Source of the DNA: Serratia plymuthica NBRC 102599
GTDB taxonomy: Bacteria; Pseudomonadota; Gammaproteobacteria; Enterobacterales; Enterobacteriaceae
Length of the DNA stretch: 64,000 nucleotides
Direction: 5' to 3'
NCBI RefSeq assembly: GCF_001590925.1
Contig: NZ_BCTU01000024.1
Span: 113,691 to 177,690, forward strand
Shown piece after piece: positions 37,632 through 47,729 of the stretch. Every line of letters starts with the position of its first letter. Positions within the stretch are counted from its first letter, which is position 1. Both the position numbers and the translations under genes were made by a program. The notes beneath the pieces were generated by a model. The model did no database searches. It worked only from the letters and a program-made list of their open reading frames with translations, and had not been told where the DNA came from.

Positions 37632-38828
37632 ATGCCATCGTTTCAACGCTCAAAACGCTATCTGTTGCCCACTGTTATTGTGGCTGCTATCGCCTTATTT
37701 CTCTACTTCAGAGCGCAAGGCACCGCCGAAACGCCCCGTTATATCACTGCGGTAGCGCAAACGCGCGATCTGGAACAAACCGTGCTGGCCGATGGCACCA
37801 TTGAAGCGCAAAAACAGGTCAGCGTCGGCGCGCAGGTCTCCGGCCAGATAAAGGCCCTGCGCGTGGCGCTGGGCGATAAGGTGCATAAAGGGCAACTGGT
37901 GGCCGAGATCGACGATTTAACCCAGCAGAACTCGCTGAGGGACGCAGAAGCGGCATTGAAGAACGTACAGGCGCAGCGTGCCTCAAAACTGGCGGCGCTG
38001 CGCAACAATCAGCTCGCCTATCAGCGCCAACAGGCCATAGTGGCGCGCGGCGTCGGCGTGCAGGCGGATTTTGACAGCGCCAGAGCCACGCTGGAGGCCA
38101 CCCGCGCCGACATCAACGCACTGGACGCGCAGATCGTGCAGGCGCAGATCGCGGTGAATACTGCGCAGGTCAACCTCGGCTATACCAAAATCACCTCCCC
38201 GATCGACGGCACCATCGTCGCGCTGCCGGTTGAAGAAGGGCAGACGGTGAATGCGGTGCAAAGCGCCCCGACCCTCGTCAAAGTCGCCCGGCTGGACACC
38301 ATGACCATCGAAGCGCAGATTTCCGAGGCCGACGTGGTGAAGGTGAAAACCGGCATGCCGGTCTATTTCACCATTCTCGGCGAACCGGGCAAACGCTACC
38401 GCGCCACGCTGCGGGCGATAGAGCCCGCCCCCGACTCGATCAATGATGAGACCACCACGTCGAGCTCCAGCAGCAGTTCCAGCAGTTCTTCCACCTCCAG
38501 CACCGCGATTTACTATAACGGCCTGTTCGACGTGGCGAACCCCGACGGCGCGCTGCGCATTTCCATGACCGCGCAGGTGTATATCGTGCTGGACAAGGCG
38601 AAAGGCGCAGTCGTGATCCCCGCCACCGCGTTACAGGGCGACTGGGTGCAGGTGGTGGACGAACAGGGCAATATCGCCCGCCGCCCGGTGAAGGTCGGCA
38701 TCAATAACAACGTCGACGCGCAGATCATCAGCGGTGTGCTGGCCGGCGAAAAAGTGATTGTCAGCCAGGTCAGCGCGGCGACGCAAAGCAGCACGCGGCG
38801 CATGGGCCCGCCGCCGATGGGGATGTGA
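37632..38828 (+). CDS. macA: Periplasmic adaptor MacA
   Basis: Membrane-fusion protein that links the MacB ATPase to the outer-membrane channel TolC, in macrolide/peptide export. I use the ATG at 37632 (MPSFQRSKRY, with AGGGA upstream) for 398 aa; longer frames start at a GTG or ATG further up. One N-terminal helix anchors it (TVIVAAIALFLYF), followed by the lipoyl half motif VSVGAQVSGQIKALRVALGD, a coiled-coil hairpin and a beta-barrel. Odd: near residue 280 it has a ~12-serine tract ([14 protein letters not shown]) where E. coli MacA has a short loop. macB starts 3 bp later. Confidence 0.9.
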   Translation: MPSFQRSKRYLLPTVIVAAIALFLYFRAQGTAETPRYITAVAQTRDLEQTVLADGTIEAQKQVSVGAQVSGQIKALRVALGDKVHKGQLVAEIDDLTQQNSLRDAEAALKNVQAQRASKLAALRNNQLAYQRQQAIVARGVGVQADFDSARATLEATRADINALDAQIVQAQIAVNTAQVNLGYTKITSPIDGTIVALPVEEGQTVNAVQSAPTLVKVARLDTMTIEAQISEADVVKVKTGMPVYFTILGEPGKRYRATLRAIEPAPDSINDETTTSSSSSSSSSSSTSSTAIYYNGLFDVANPDGALRISMTAQVYIVLDKAKGAVVIPATALQGDWVQVVDEQGNIARRPVKVGINNNVDAQIISGVLAGEKVIVSQVSAATQSSTRRMGPPPMGM

Positions 38829-38831
38829 TTG

Positions 38832-40781
38832 ATGAACCCACCTCCTCTGTTGCAACTGCGCGGCATCAGCCGCCATTTTCAGGCCGGCGAACAACGCGTG
38901 ACGGTGCTGAACAATATCAATCTCACCATCGGCCAGGGCGAAATGGTGGCGATCGTCGGCGCTTCAGGCTCCGGTAAATCGACGCTGATGAACCTTCTTG
39001 GCTGCCTGGATCGCCCCAGCGAAGGGGATTACCAGGTTGCCGGGCGCAGCACCGGGCGGTTGGATCGCGACAGCCTGGCCGAACTGCGCCGCGAGCATTT
39101 CGGTTTTATCTTCCAGCGCTATCACCTGCTGGCGGAACTCACCGCGCAAGACAACGTCGAGGTGCCGGCGGTCTACGCCGGGCGTCAACGCGCCGCACGC
39201 CGCCAGCGTGCCGCCGATCTGTTGCAGCGACTCGGGCTGGCGGACCGTCTGAACTACCGGCCCAGCCAGCTCTCCGGCGGCCAGCAGCAACGCGTCAGTA
39301 TCGCCCGGGCGTTGATGAACGGCGGGGAAGTGATCCTGGCGGACGAACCGACCGGCGCGCTAGACAGCCACAGCGGACAAGAAGTGCTGAGCATTCTGAA
39401 AGACCTGCATGCACGCGGTCATACAGTGGTGATCGTCACCCATGACATGCAGATCGCCGAACATGCTCAACGCATTATTGAGCTGCGCGACGGCGAAGTT
39501 GTCGCCGATCGGCAAAAAACCGCCCAGACCAACGCGCTGCTGCCGAAGGTGCCTGAAAGTGCCGGCAGCCGCTGGCAATCGCAGCGCGACCGCTTTTACG
39601 AAGCCTTCAAAATGGCGGTGTTGGCGATGGCGTCACAACGCCTGCGTACTCTGCTGACCATGCTCGGCATTATCATCGGCATCGCTTCGGTGGTGTCGGT
39701 GGTGGCGCTGGGCAAAGGTTCGCAACAACAGGTGCTGGCGAACATCAATGCCATGGGCACCAGCACGCTGGAAATCTACCCGGGCAAGGATTTCGGCGAT
39801 ATGCGCTCTGCGGCGATCCAGACGCTGCGCGCCACCGACGCCGACGCGCTGGCACAGCAGGGATACGTCCACAGCGTGACGCCGACGCTGTCCAGCAGCA
39901 CCACTTTTCGCTATGGCAATCAGTCGGTCAGCGGTACGGTCAATGGCGTAGGCGAGCAATATTTTCTGGTGCGCGGCTACAGCATCGACAGCGGCATGGC
40001 ATTTAACCGTCACAGCGTCGACAACCTGATGCAGGAAGCGGTGATCGACGAGAATACCCGCAATAAGCTGTTCCCCAACGGGGCCAACCCGATCGGCGAA
40101 GTGATCCTGCTCGGTTCGCTGCCGTGCCGGATTATCGGCGTGGCCGCCAAAAAGCAGAGCGGCTTCGGCAGCGATGAAAACCTGAACGTCTGGATCCCCT
40201 ACACCACCGTCATGAAACGCATGCTGGGCCAAAGTTACCTGAAGAGCATCACCGTGCGGGTCAACGACGATGTTGATCTCGGCAGCGCCGAAGACGGCGT
40301 CACCCGTTTGCTGAGCCAACGCCACGGCACCAAGGATTTCTTCGTCATGAACACCGACAGCATCCGTCAAACCATTGAGAAAACCACGGCTACCCTGACG
40401 CTGTTGGTGTCGATGATCGCGCTGATCTCGCTGGTGGTGGGCGGCATTGGGGTGATGAATATCATGCTGGTGTCGGTCACCGAGCGCACGCGCGAAATCG
40501 GCGTGCGCATGGCGGTAGGCGCTCGCGCCGGGGATATCATGCAACAGTTTTTAATCGAGGCGGTGCTGGTGTGCCTGCTGGGCGGCGCATTGGGGGTGCT
40601 GCTGTCGCTGGGGATCGGCGTGCTGTTCAGCCAATTCAGCAGTAACTTCACCATGATCTATTCCGGAGCCTCGATCGTCGCCGCGTTTGTCTGTTCGACG
40701 CTGATCGGGGTGATTTTCGGCTTTTTCCCGGCGAAACGCGCCGCCGGGATGGATCCGATACATGCGTTGGAAAGGGAATAA
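38832..40781 (+). CDS. macB: Macrolide export ATP-binding/permease MacB
   Basis: Mechanotransmission ABC protein with a cytosolic ATPase joined to a four-helix membrane region and a large periplasmic domain; exports substrates through MacA-TolC. Using the ATG at 38832 it is 649 aa. Walker [10 protein letters not shown] at 43-51, signature LSGGQQQR, Walker [13 protein letters not shown]; the membrane part begins near residue 270 ([20 protein letters not shown]) and ends with the FtsX-type helices ([20 protein letters not shown]). It ends 3 bp before the convergent cysM stop. Confidence 0.93.
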   Translation: MNPPPLLQLRGISRHFQAGEQRVTVLNNINLTIGQGEMVAIVGASGSGKSTLMNLLGCLDRPSEGDYQVAGRSTGRLDRDSLAELRREHFGFIFQRYHLLAELTAQDNVEVPAVYAGRQRAARRQRAADLLQRLGLADRLNYRPSQLSGGQQQRVSIARALMNGGEVILADEPTGALDSHSGQEVLSILKDLHARGHTVVIVTHDMQIAEHAQRIIELRDGEVVADRQKTAQTNALLPKVPESAGSRWQSQRDRFYEAFKMAVLAMASQRLRTLLTMLGIIIGIASVVSVVALGKGSQQQVLANINAMGTSTLEIYPGKDFGDMRSAAIQTLRATDADALAQQGYVHSVTPTLSSSTTFRYGNQSVSGTVNGVGEQYFLVRGYSIDSGMAFNRHSVDNLMQEAVIDENTRNKLFPNGANPIGEVILLGSLPCRIIGVAAKKQSGFGSDENLNVWIPYTTVMKRMLGQSYLKSITVRVNDDVDLGSAEDGVTRLLSQRHGTKDFFVMNTDSIRQTIEKTTATLTLLVSMIALISLVVGGIGVMNIMLVSVTERTREIGVRMAVGARAGDIMQQFLIEAVLVCLLGGALGVLLSLGIGVLFSQFSSNFTMIYSGASIVAAFVCSTLIGVIFGFFPAKRAAGMDPIHALERE

Positions 40782-40784
40782 CCT

Positions 40785-41666
40785 TCAGTCAAAAACGCCG
40801 GTGGAGAGATAACGATCGCCGCGATCGCAGATAATCGCCACAATCACGCTGCCTGGGTTCGCCGCAGCAATGCGTAATGCGCCGGCCACCGCGCCGCCGG
40901 AACTGACGCCGCAGAAAATGCCTTCGCGCTGAGCCAGCTGGCGCATGGTCTGCTCGGCATCGGTTTGCTGGATATCCAGAACCTGATCCACCAGCTCCGG
41001 GCGGAATATGCCCGGCAGATAGGCCGGTGACCAACGGCGGATGCCGGGGATGCTGCTGCCCTCCGCCGGCTGCAGGCCAATGATTTGCACCTGCGGGTTT
41101 TGGCTCTTGAGGTAACCGCCTACGCCGGTAATGGTGCCGGTGGTGCCCATGCTGGAGACGAAGTGCGTAATGCGCTGCTGGGTCTGTTGCCAGATTTCCG
41201 GGCCGGTGGTGGTGAAGTGGGCGTAAGGGTTATCCAGATTATTGAATTGATCCAGCACCTTGCCCTGCCCTTCACGCTGCATTTCCAGCGCCAGATCGCG
41301 CGCGCCTTCCATCCCCAGTTCACGGCTGACCAGAATCAGCTCTGCACCATAGGCACGCATCGCCGCCTGGCGTTCCTGGCTCATGTTTTCCGGCATCAGC
41401 AGCTTAAGGGAATAGCCTTTCAGCGCCGCGATCATGGCCAGCGCAATGCCGGTGTTGCCGCTGGTGGCTTCGATCAGCTTGTCGCCGGGTTGTATTTCGC
41501 CGCGCAGTTCCGCCTGTTGGATCATCGCCAGCGCGGCGCGATCCTTTACCGAACCCGCCGGGTTGTTGCCTTCCAGTTTGAGCCAGACCTCGCTGCCCAG
41601 TCCTGCGGCCAGACGTTGTACTTTTACCAGCGGGGTATTGCCGATGCATTGTTCGAGCGTTGTCAC
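40785..41666 (-). CDS. cysM: Cysteine synthase B (O-acetylserine sulfhydrylase B)
   Basis: PLP enzyme that makes cysteine from O-acetylserine and sulfide or thiosulfate. The start is taken as the GTG at 41666 (codon read as Met: MTTLEQCIGNTPLV), aligned with E. coli CysM; the longer open frame to 41708 lacks homology. 293 aa; PLP lysine in NPAGSVKDRAA (Lys41). The last gene of the cys block in the E. coli order, but a terminator-like hairpin and a structured repeat lie between it and cysA. Confidence 0.94.
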   Translation of the reverse strand: MTTLEQCIGNTPLVKVQRLAAGLGSEVWLKLEGNNPAGSVKDRAALAMIQQAELRGEIQPGDKLIEATSGNTGIALAMIAALKGYSLKLLMPENMSQERQAAMRAYGAELILVSRELGMEGARDLALEMQREGQGKVLDQFNNLDNPYAHFTTTGPEIWQQTQQRITHFVSSMGTTGTITGVGGYLKSQNPQVQIIGLQPAEGSSIPGIRRWSPAYLPGIFRPELVDQVLDIQQTDAEQTMRQLAQREGIFCGVSSGGAVAGALRIAAANPGSVIVAIICDRGDRYLSTGVFD

Positions 41667-41697
41667 GATCTTTGCCTGTCTGTTGGAGTGCGGAATG

Positions 41698-41722
41698 TAA
41701 AAAGGCAACCCTGGGGTTGCCT
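41698..41722 (-). terminator. Intrinsic terminator between cysA and cysM
   Basis: AGGCAACCCTGGGGTTGCCT (41703-41722) is a self-complementary 20-mer apart from its centre; on the minus strand it is followed by TTTTTA at 41702-41697. It sits about 30 bp upstream of the cysM GTG and would stop transcripts arriving from cysA. Confidence 0.75.
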
Positions 41723-41726
41723 CAGA

Positions 41727-41851
41727 CTGCTGACAAAGCCGATTATTAGGGAGAGCGTGCCGAAGGGGTCGTAGCGGCTTGCCGCCGGAGCGCCCCTCGG
41801 TGCGCTAGGCCCGGGTATCTCGGACTCAAAAACAACTTTGTCATCAACCTC
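41727..41851. repeat. Structured dispersed repeat, copy B
   Basis: 125 bp closely matching 19233-19359. Long stem: AGCGTGCCGAAGGGG (41754-41768) with CCCCTCGGTGCGCT (41793-41806), one bulged A; inner hairpin GCGGC-TT-GCCGC (41774-41785). Ends carry perfect inverted octamers TGACAAAG (41731) and CTTTGTCA (41836). The 20-bp palindrome AGGCAACCCTGGGGTTGCCT occurs on both sides of it. Confidence 0.82.
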
Positions 41852-41871
41852 AGGCAACCCTGGGGTTGCCT
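41852..41871. repeat. Second copy of the 20-bp palindrome
   Basis: AGGCAACCCTGGGGTTGCCT, identical to 41703-41722. On the plus strand it is followed by TTTAAAATAA. The pair of identical palindromes brackets the structured repeat. Confidence 0.75.
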
Positions 41872-41899
41872 TTAAAATAATATTGGCCGCTAAAAACTA

Positions 41900-42988
41900 T
41901 CAGGCGCTTTTGGCTAACGCAACAGGTTGTAGCAGTTGATCGCCGGCATACAGACGCGCATTCAGGCTGCCAACATAGTAACGGCCGCCGCGCACCGGGG
42001 GTTGGTTGCCCTCTGGCAGCACCACGCTGATCGGCTCCTGATGCCAGCCGATCGGTTGTACGATCAACTGCCAGAAGTGGCCGCGTGGGCTGGCTTCCAG
42101 CACCTGCACCGGCAACGGGCAGCGCTCGCTGCTCTCGGTTCCCACTTCCATTTCCCACGGCCGCAGGAACAGATCGACGCTGCCCTGATGCATCGGCTGG
42201 AACGACAGCGGCCACTGGTGCGCACCGACAAACAGCTGCGAACCGCGGATTTCGCCACTCAGGCGGTTCACTTCGCCCATAAACTCCAACACGAAGCGAC
42301 TGGCCGGTTCACGCATGATTTCATTCGGTGAACCAACCTGTTCAATATTGCCCTGGCTCATCACCACGATGCGATCGGCCACTTCCATCGCCTCTTCCTG
42401 ATCGTGGGTCACGAACACGCTGGTGAATTTCAGCTCTTCGTGCAACTGACGCAGCCAGCGGCGCAGTTCTTTGCGCACCTGCGCGTCCAGCGCGCCGAAG
42501 GGTTCGTCCAGCAGCAGAATTTGCGGCTCTACCGCCAGCGCACGCGCCAACGCCACACGCTGCTTCTGGCCGCCGGAAAGCTGCGACGGGTAACGGTTGG
42601 CCAAATGACCAAGCTGCACCATTTCCAGCAATTGGGTCACTTTCTGTTTAATCGCCGCAGCGTTCGGGCGCTCACGGCGCGGCAGCACGCTCAGACCAAA
42701 AGCGATATTGTCGAACACCGTCATATGGCGGAACAGCGCGTAATGCTGGAACACGAAGCCCACGCGGCGATCGCGTGCATGCACATGGCTGACGTCGGTG
42801 CCGTGGAAGCCCAGCTTGCCGCCGCTCTGGCTTTCCAGCCCGGCGATAATGCGCAGCAGCGTGGTTTTCCCGGAGCCGGAAGGCCCCAGCAGCGCCACCA
42901 TCTCACCGGAGGAAATATCGAGCGAGATATCGTTCAATACCTTGGTACGACCGAAAAATTTGTTGATACCGCTAATCTCAATGCTCAT
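41900..42988 (-). CDS. cysA: Sulfate/thiosulfate ABC transporter ATPase CysA
   Basis: ATPase of the sulfate/thiosulfate importer. Start is the ATG at 42988 ([10 protein letters not shown]) after GGGAGGAAAATC; 362 aa. Walker A GPSGSGKT at 35-42, Q-loop VFQHYALF, signature LSGGQKQR, Walker [13 protein letters not shown]-loop FVTHDQ. A C-terminal regulatory domain follows (about 240-362). Overlaps the end of cysW by 11 bp. Part of cysP-cysT-cysW-cysA read leftwards. Confidence 0.96.
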   Translation of the reverse strand: MSIEISGINKFFGRTKVLNDISLDISSGEMVALLGPSGSGKTTLLRIIAGLESQSGGKLGFHGTDVSHVHARDRRVGFVFQHYALFRHMTVFDNIAFGLSVLPRRERPNAAAIKQKVTQLLEMVQLGHLANRYPSQLSGGQKQRVALARALAVEPQILLLDEPFGALDAQVRKELRRWLRQLHEELKFTSVFVTHDQEEAMEVADRIVVMSQGNIEQVGSPNEIMREPASRFVLEFMGEVNRLSGEIRGSQLFVGAHQWPLSFQPMHQGSVDLFLRPWEMEVGTESSERCPLPVQVLEASPRGHFWQLIVQPIGWHQEPISVVLPEGNQPPVRGGRYYVGSLNARLYAGDQLLQPVALAKSA

Positions 42989-43853
42989 GATTTTCCTCCC
43001 GCTCGAGGCGCGCATTTTGGCGTTCCAGACGCCATTGCAGGCCACTCTTCAAAAATAGGGTAATGATCGCCATCAGGGTCAACAGCCCAGCGGCGGTAAA
43101 GGAGCCGACGGTGTTGTAATCCTGTTGCAGCAACTCCACCTGCAGCGGCAGGCTGAAGGTTTCGCCGCGAATAGAACCGGACACCACAGACACCGCACCG
43201 AACTCGCCGATGGCGCGCGCGTTGGTCAGCACCACGCCGTACAACAGCGCCCAGCGGATGTTAGGCAAGGTAACGCGGCGGAACATCTGCCAGCCGGATG
43301 CACCCAGCAAAATGGCGGCCTCGTCTTCCTGGCTGCCCTGGCTGAGCATCATCGGCACCAGTTCGCGCACCACGAACGGACAGGTCACGAAAATGGTCAC
43401 CAGCACCATGCCCGGCCAGGAGAACATCACCTGGATATTGTGTGCATCCAGCCAACCGCCCAACAGGCCATTGCTGCCGTAAAACAGCAGATAAATCAGC
43501 CCCGCCACCACCGGTGAAACGGCAAACGGAATGTCGACCAAGGTCAGCAGCAACTGGCGGCCCGGGAAGGTGAAACGCGTCACCAGCCACGCCAGCAGCG
43601 TGCCGAAAATCAGGTTGAACGGCACGGTGATCAACGCGATCAACACCGTCAGCCAGATGGCGTGCAGCATGTCGCGATCGACCAGGTTACTCCACATCGC
43701 GCCAACGCCTTTGGAAAAGGCCTCGGCGAAAATCGACATTATCGGCACCACCAGCAGCAGCACCGAGAACAGCACGCCGATGCCGATCAGCGTCCATTTG
43801 CCCCAGTTGACGCGCGGGCGTTCGACGCCATTGAACTCAGAGATATCAGCCAT
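42978..43853 (-). CDS. cysW: Sulfate/thiosulfate ABC transporter permease CysW
   Basis: Inner-membrane permease of the CysTWA importer, 291 aa with about six helices. BPD-transport motif [20 protein letters not shown] (the EAA loop that meets the ATPase) is present near residue 200. N-terminus [19 protein letters not shown] is typical of enterobacterial CysW. Start overlaps the cysT stop (TGATG). Confidence 0.95.
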   Translation of the reverse strand: MADISEFNGVERPRVNWGKWTLIGIGVLFSVLLLVVPIMSIFAEAFSKGVGAMWSNLVDRDMLHAIWLTVLIALITVPFNLIFGTLLAWLVTRFTFPGRQLLLTLVDIPFAVSPVVAGLIYLLFYGSNGLLGGWLDAHNIQVMFSWPGMVLVTIFVTCPFVVRELVPMMLSQGSQEDEAAILLGASGWQMFRRVTLPNIRWALLYGVVLTNARAIGEFGAVSVVSGSIRGETFSLPLQVELLQQDYNTVGSFTAAGLLTLMAIITLFLKSGLQWRLERQNARLEREENHEH

Positions 43854-44686
43854 CAGTGCCCCCCGATGCGTCGGCCGAAGCGGCTCTGCAGAACGTTAAT
43901 GCTAAACAGCAACAGCAGCGACGCCGCCAGGATCACCGAAGCAATCGCGCTGGCCGCCGGATAGTCGAACTCCTGCAAACGCACAAAGATCATCAGCGAC
44001 GTCACTTCGGTCTTCCAGGCGATATTGCCGGCGATAAAGATCACCGCGCCAAACTCACCCAGGCTACGGGTAAAGGAAATCGCCGTGCCGGCCAGCAGCG
44101 CCGGCGCAAGCTCAGGGATCACCACGCGGCGGAAACTCTGCCAGCGGGTTGCGCCCAGGGTTTCGGCCGCTTCTTCATATTCCGGCCCTAACTCTTCCAG
44201 CACCGGTTGAACGGTGCGCACCACGAACGGCAGGCTGGTAAACGCCATCGCCACCGCGATCCCAAGCCAGGTGAAGGTCACCTTGATGTCGAAATGCGCC
44301 AGCCATTGGCCATACCAACCGGTGGTGGAGAACAGCCCCGCCAGCGTCAGGCCGGCCACCGCCGTCGGCAGCGCGAACGGCAGATCGATCAGGCCATCCA
44401 ACAGCGTACGGCCGGGAAAACGGTAGCGGGTCAGGATCCAGGCCATCAGCATGCCGAACACCGCGTTAAACAGGCTGGCGACGCCCGCCGACAGCAGCGT
44501 CACCTTATAGGCCGCCACCACCTGCGGATTGGAAATCACTTCCCAGTATTGCGCCAGGCTCATCTGCGCCAATTGCATGACCAGCGCGCTGAGCGGCAGC
44601 AGCAAAATCAGGCAGGTGTAAAACAGACTGCTCCCCAGGCTGAGGCCGAATCCGGGCAAAACCCGTTTACTGGACAACGACAACAT
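43853..44686 (-). CDS. cysT: Sulfate/thiosulfate ABC transporter permease CysT (CysU)
   Basis: Second permease subunit, 277 aa with six predicted helices. Recognised by the N-terminal LPGFGLSLGSSLFYTCLILL, the DGLIDLPFALPTAVAGLTLA segment and the EAA loop EEAAETLGATRWQSFRRVVI. Coupled to cysP (TAATG) and cysW. Called cysU in E. coli. Confidence 0.95.
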   Translation of the reverse strand: MLSLSSKRVLPGFGLSLGSSLFYTCLILLLPLSALVMQLAQMSLAQYWEVISNPQVVAAYKVTLLSAGVASLFNAVFGMLMAWILTRYRFPGRTLLDGLIDLPFALPTAVAGLTLAGLFSTTGWYGQWLAHFDIKVTFTWLGIAVAMAFTSLPFVVRTVQPVLEELGPEYEEAAETLGATRWQSFRRVVIPELAPALLAGTAISFTRSLGEFGAVIFIAGNIAWKTEVTSLMIFVRLQEFDYPAASAIASVILAASLLLLFSINVLQSRFGRRIGGH

Positions 44687-45708
44687 TACTTATGCCCTGC
44701 CGCTAACAGTTGATCCAACTCGCCGCCGGTGGAGAAATGCGTTTTCATCACCTGCGGCCAGCCGCCAAACTGATCTTCCACCCGGAACAACTTGGTGTCC
44801 GGGAACTGGCCCTTCGCCGCTTCCATCGCCTTTTTGTCGTAAACGCGATAGTAGAAGCTGGTGATCACCTGTTGGGCCGCCGGGCTGTAGAGATAATTGA
44901 GGTAGTCTTTGGCTGCCTGTTCGGTGCCGTTCTTTTCCACGTTTTTGTCCACCCAGGCCACCGGGAACTCCGCCAGAATATCGACCGGCGGTACTATGAC
45001 CTGGTATTTGTCTTCCCCATACTGCTTGCGGATGTTGTTTACTTCCGACTCAAAGCTGATCAGCACGTCGCCCAGGCCACGTTCCACAAAGGAGGTGGTC
45101 GCGCCGCGACCGCCGGTGTCAAACACCAGCACGTTTTTCAGGAAACGGGTCATGAAGGCGCGGGTTTTGGCCTGATCGTTGCCGTCGGCCTGGCTGGCGG
45201 CGCCCCAGGCGGCCAAATAGGTGTAACGACCATTGCCGGAGGTTTTCGGGTTCGGGAACACCAGCTTCACGTCGTCACGGACCAGATCGTTCCAGCTGTG
45301 GATACCTTTTGGGTTGTCCTTGCGCACCAGGAAAGCCATGGTGGAATAGAACGGTGAGCTGTTGTTCGGTAAACGGGCCTGCCAGTCGGCCGGGATCAGT
45401 TGGCCGCGTTCATGCAGGATTTGCACGTCGGTCACCTGATTGTAAGTCACCACGTCGGCGCGTAACCCTTGCAGGATAGCTAGCGCCTGCTTGGAAGAAC
45501 CGGCGTGGGACTGCTTGATGGTCAGCTTGTCGCCCGGATGCTGCTGGTTCCACTGCTGTTCAAAGCCAGGATTCAGTGCGGAAAACAATTCACGGGAAAC
45601 GTCATAAGAGCTGTTCAGCAATTCAGTTGCCGAGACGGTGCCGCTGGCTAACAGAGCCGCTGCCAACCATCCTTTCAGCACGATATTTTTAACCCGGATT
45701 TGTTTCAT
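44686..45708 (-). CDS. cysP: Periplasmic thiosulfate/sulfate-binding protein CysP
   Basis: Substrate-binding protein for the CysTWA importer. 340 aa with a Sec signal (ASGTVSA, cleavage near residue 27), then [20 protein letters not shown] and the anion-binding segment [20 protein letters not shown]. Oxyanion-binding loop residues are in [18 protein letters not shown]. First gene of the operon; the 200 bp upstream carry the expected promoter region. In E. coli CysB and N-acetylserine control this operon; I see no readable CysB motif. Confidence 0.95.
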   Translation of the reverse strand: MKQIRVKNIVLKGWLAAALLASGTVSATELLNSSYDVSRELFSALNPGFEQQWNQQHPGDKLTIKQSHAGSSKQALAILQGLRADVVTYNQVTDVQILHERGQLIPADWQARLPNNSSPFYSTMAFLVRKDNPKGIHSWNDLVRDDVKLVFPNPKTSGNGRYTYLAAWGAASQADGNDQAKTRAFMTRFLKNVLVFDTGGRGATTSFVERGLGDVLISFESEVNNIRKQYGEDKYQVIVPPVDILAEFPVAWVDKNVEKNGTEQAAKDYLNYLYSPAAQQVITSFYYRVYDKKAMEAAKGQFPDTKLFRVEDQFGGWPQVMKTHFSTGGELDQLLAAGHK

Positions 45709-45912
45709 TCTGCACCTTAGCTCACTGAGTCAATCTTTCAGGCTTTCGCCTTATTGATGACCAGTGTATTTATAACTAGGCGCGGAGCTGTAACGCTTTT
45801 ATATACCGTTTAGTGATTTTCAAGCATCAAACGCTATAAGGCAGGAGCGGAGCGGTTTCGCTGGGGCGGGAAAAGCGTACCGGGGCCGACATGGCCGGCC
45901 CCGATGAGGGCA

Positions 45913-46812
45913 TCAAAGTGACAACAGGCGCGTCAACGAAGGGGCAAAGTAATAACTGCCGGTCACCGCACGGCTAAAACGCAGCATTGCATCGCGTTTG
46001 CCGTCCAGATCGCCAAACATGCTCAGCAGCTGTTTTTCGATATTATGCAGACGTGCGCAGTAGGCGATAAAATAGAGCCCATGCTTGCCGCTGGCGGTGC
46101 CGTAAGGCAGGCTTTGGCGCAGAATTTTCAGACCCTTGCCGTCTTCTTTCAGATCAACCCGGCTGACGTGCGACGTCTCTGGCCGCTGATCCGACGGCAG
46201 CTCTTCGCTGTCGTGCTTGGTGCGGCCGATAATCTGTTCTTGCTGCTCGGTGGTGAAGCGCTGCCACTGACGCAGATTGTGTTCGTAACGCTGCACCAGC
46301 ACGTAGCTGCCGCCCGCGTCTTCTTCGCCTTCGGCAATCACCGCCACTTCTGGGCGTTGGTCGCCCTGCGGGTTTTCGGTACCGTCGATAAAGCCGCTCA
46401 GATCGCGCTCCTCCACCCAACGGAAGCCGTGGGTTTCCTCTTCAATCTTGATGGCGTTGCCGAACGCCGCCAGCGCCGCCTGCGCCAGCGAGAAGTTAAC
46501 GTCATGACGCAGGGATTGGATATGGATCAACAAATCGCGCTGGGTGGCTGGCGCCAGCCCTTTGCCCAACGGGGTAAACGGCTTCAGCTCTTTTGCCCCC
46601 TGGCCGCTGGACAGATCGTGCCAGACGTCGTAGCCAAAGGCGATGACCGCCCCCAAATGCGCATCCGGGAACTGCTGCTGCAACTCAATAAGCCGCTGGC
46701 AAAACTGCTTGCAGCCCTGACGCAAATCAGCGAATTCGCCCTGTACGGTAGCTTCCATAAAAATGGCGAAACGGCAGTGCTCCAGCAAAATGCCGCTCTG
46801 AACCTGTGTCAT
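45913..46812 (-). CDS. yfeX: Dye-decolorising peroxidase YfeX
   Basis: Cytosolic heme peroxidase of the DyP family, reported in E. coli to act on porphyrinogens and perhaps to take iron from heme. 299 aa. The DyP catalytic motif [10 protein letters not shown] (Asp and downstream Arg in VQRYEH...) and the C-terminal [11 protein letters not shown] are recognisable; heme-ligand His lies in [13 protein letters not shown]. Start ATG at 46812 after AGGATAACG. Alone on its strand with ~200-bp gaps to both neighbours. Confidence 0.93.
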   Translation of the reverse strand: MTQVQSGILLEHCRFAIFMEATVQGEFADLRQGCKQFCQRLIELQQQFPDAHLGAVIAFGYDVWHDLSSGQGAKELKPFTPLGKGLAPATQRDLLIHIQSLRHDVNFSLAQAALAAFGNAIKIEEETHGFRWVEERDLSGFIDGTENPQGDQRPEVAVIAEGEEDAGGSYVLVQRYEHNLRQWQRFTTEQQEQIIGRTKHDSEELPSDQRPETSHVSRVDLKEDGKGLKILRQSLPYGTASGKHGLYFIAYCARLHNIEKQLLSMFGDLDGKRDAMLRFSRAVTGSYYFAPSLTRLLSL

Positions 46813-46927
46813 GTCGTTATCCTCAGTATCGCAATCGGGTAACAGGCTTGGGTTTCCTGTTACAAATGCGCGATATAATAACGCATGCGTGCAAGATTGC
46901 CTTAACGGAACGCAAAGAAAATAGGGT

Positions 46928-46965
46928 TACTCGTCGCTTTTCAAGCTGCAGCGTTGCCGGCTGCG
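46928..46965. repeat. ERIC-end remnant between yfeX and yfeY
   Basis: TTTTCAAGCTGCAGCGTTG is the reverse complement of the right side of the ERIC copy at 3352-3477 (CAACGCTGCAGCTTGAAA). Only about 35-40 bp are recognisable. Confidence 0.55.
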
Positions 46966-47014
46966 CCCGGTGAGGGTCGGAGCGAATATATTCGCCCCGA
47001 ACACTGTGTCAGGC

Positions 47015-47599
47015 TTACTGCGGTTTGGCGTGCCAGATGATCTTGCTGACCGTCCAGCTTTTCAGCGTGTCGTCCGGCGGGATGATGTCCTGCGGGCCGG
47101 CCCATTTGCCGCTGAAGATGTAGGTGACGTACTTGCTCTGCTCCGCCACGCACTCCACCTTGCCTGCGTCGTCGCCGTCGGCCGGTTTGCAAGCGCCAAA
47201 CGCCTTGCCGTACATATCGCTGAACGGCGTGCCGAGCTTATTGCCCCACTCGGTGGCCACTTTGCTGTCCATCACGGCCACACGCTGTACGTTGCCCTTG
47301 GGCTCGCCGGTGATCACCAGCTTCACGTCATTGCCGTCCATCGCCTGGTAGTAAGAAACAATCTGGCCCTTGTCGGTGGCCATGCCGCCGCGCAGGCGAT
47401 AATCGCCGTTCAGCCCGTCGTTGATCGCGCTTTCCGACATCGGGGTGCCGGCGTTGAGATCGCCAACGCCCTTGGCGCTGACCTCAAGGCTGCTGCCGAA
47501 CCAGTTAAACGGTGACAGGCTCGACCAAGAGAAGTTGGACATCGTCGAACAGCCGGTCAGTAACAGCGGGAGCCCTAACAGCAGTGGGCGAATATTCAT
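47015..47599 (-). CDS. yfeY: RpoE-regulated lipoprotein YfeY
   Basis: 194-aa outer-membrane-type lipoprotein: signal MNIRPLLLGLPLLLTGC with lipidated Cys17 followed by STMSN. Matches enterobacterial YfeY, described as part of the sigma-E response, function unknown. Segments such as GGMATDKGQIVSYYQAMDGN and TWHAKPQ-type C-terminus support it. No lipobox-adjacent Asp, so it should be sorted to the outer membrane. Confidence 0.85.
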   Translation of the reverse strand: MNIRPLLLGLPLLLTGCSTMSNFSWSSLSPFNWFGSSLEVSAKGVGDLNAGTPMSESAINDGLNGDYRLRGGMATDKGQIVSYYQAMDGNDVKLVITGEPKGNVQRVAVMDSKVATEWGNKLGTPFSDMYGKAFGACKPADGDDAGKVECVAEQSKYVTYIFSGKWAGPQDIIPPDDTLKSWTVSKIIWHAKPQ

Positions 47600-47729
47600 T
47601 TATAGCTCCTTAACATCAAAGGCATGGCTCAGTCAGGCCGCGTGCCAGCCTCTCACAACTGCCCTCGCGACGCCATGGGTTGCGAGATTGGAGTGCGGAA
47701 AATGAGAAAAGTGCCGCAGCGTTCGGCAT

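Noticed and set aside
30364..41666. cysK and cysM as a recent duplication
   Set aside because: They are the two known isozymes with distinct signatures and positions, as in E. coli.
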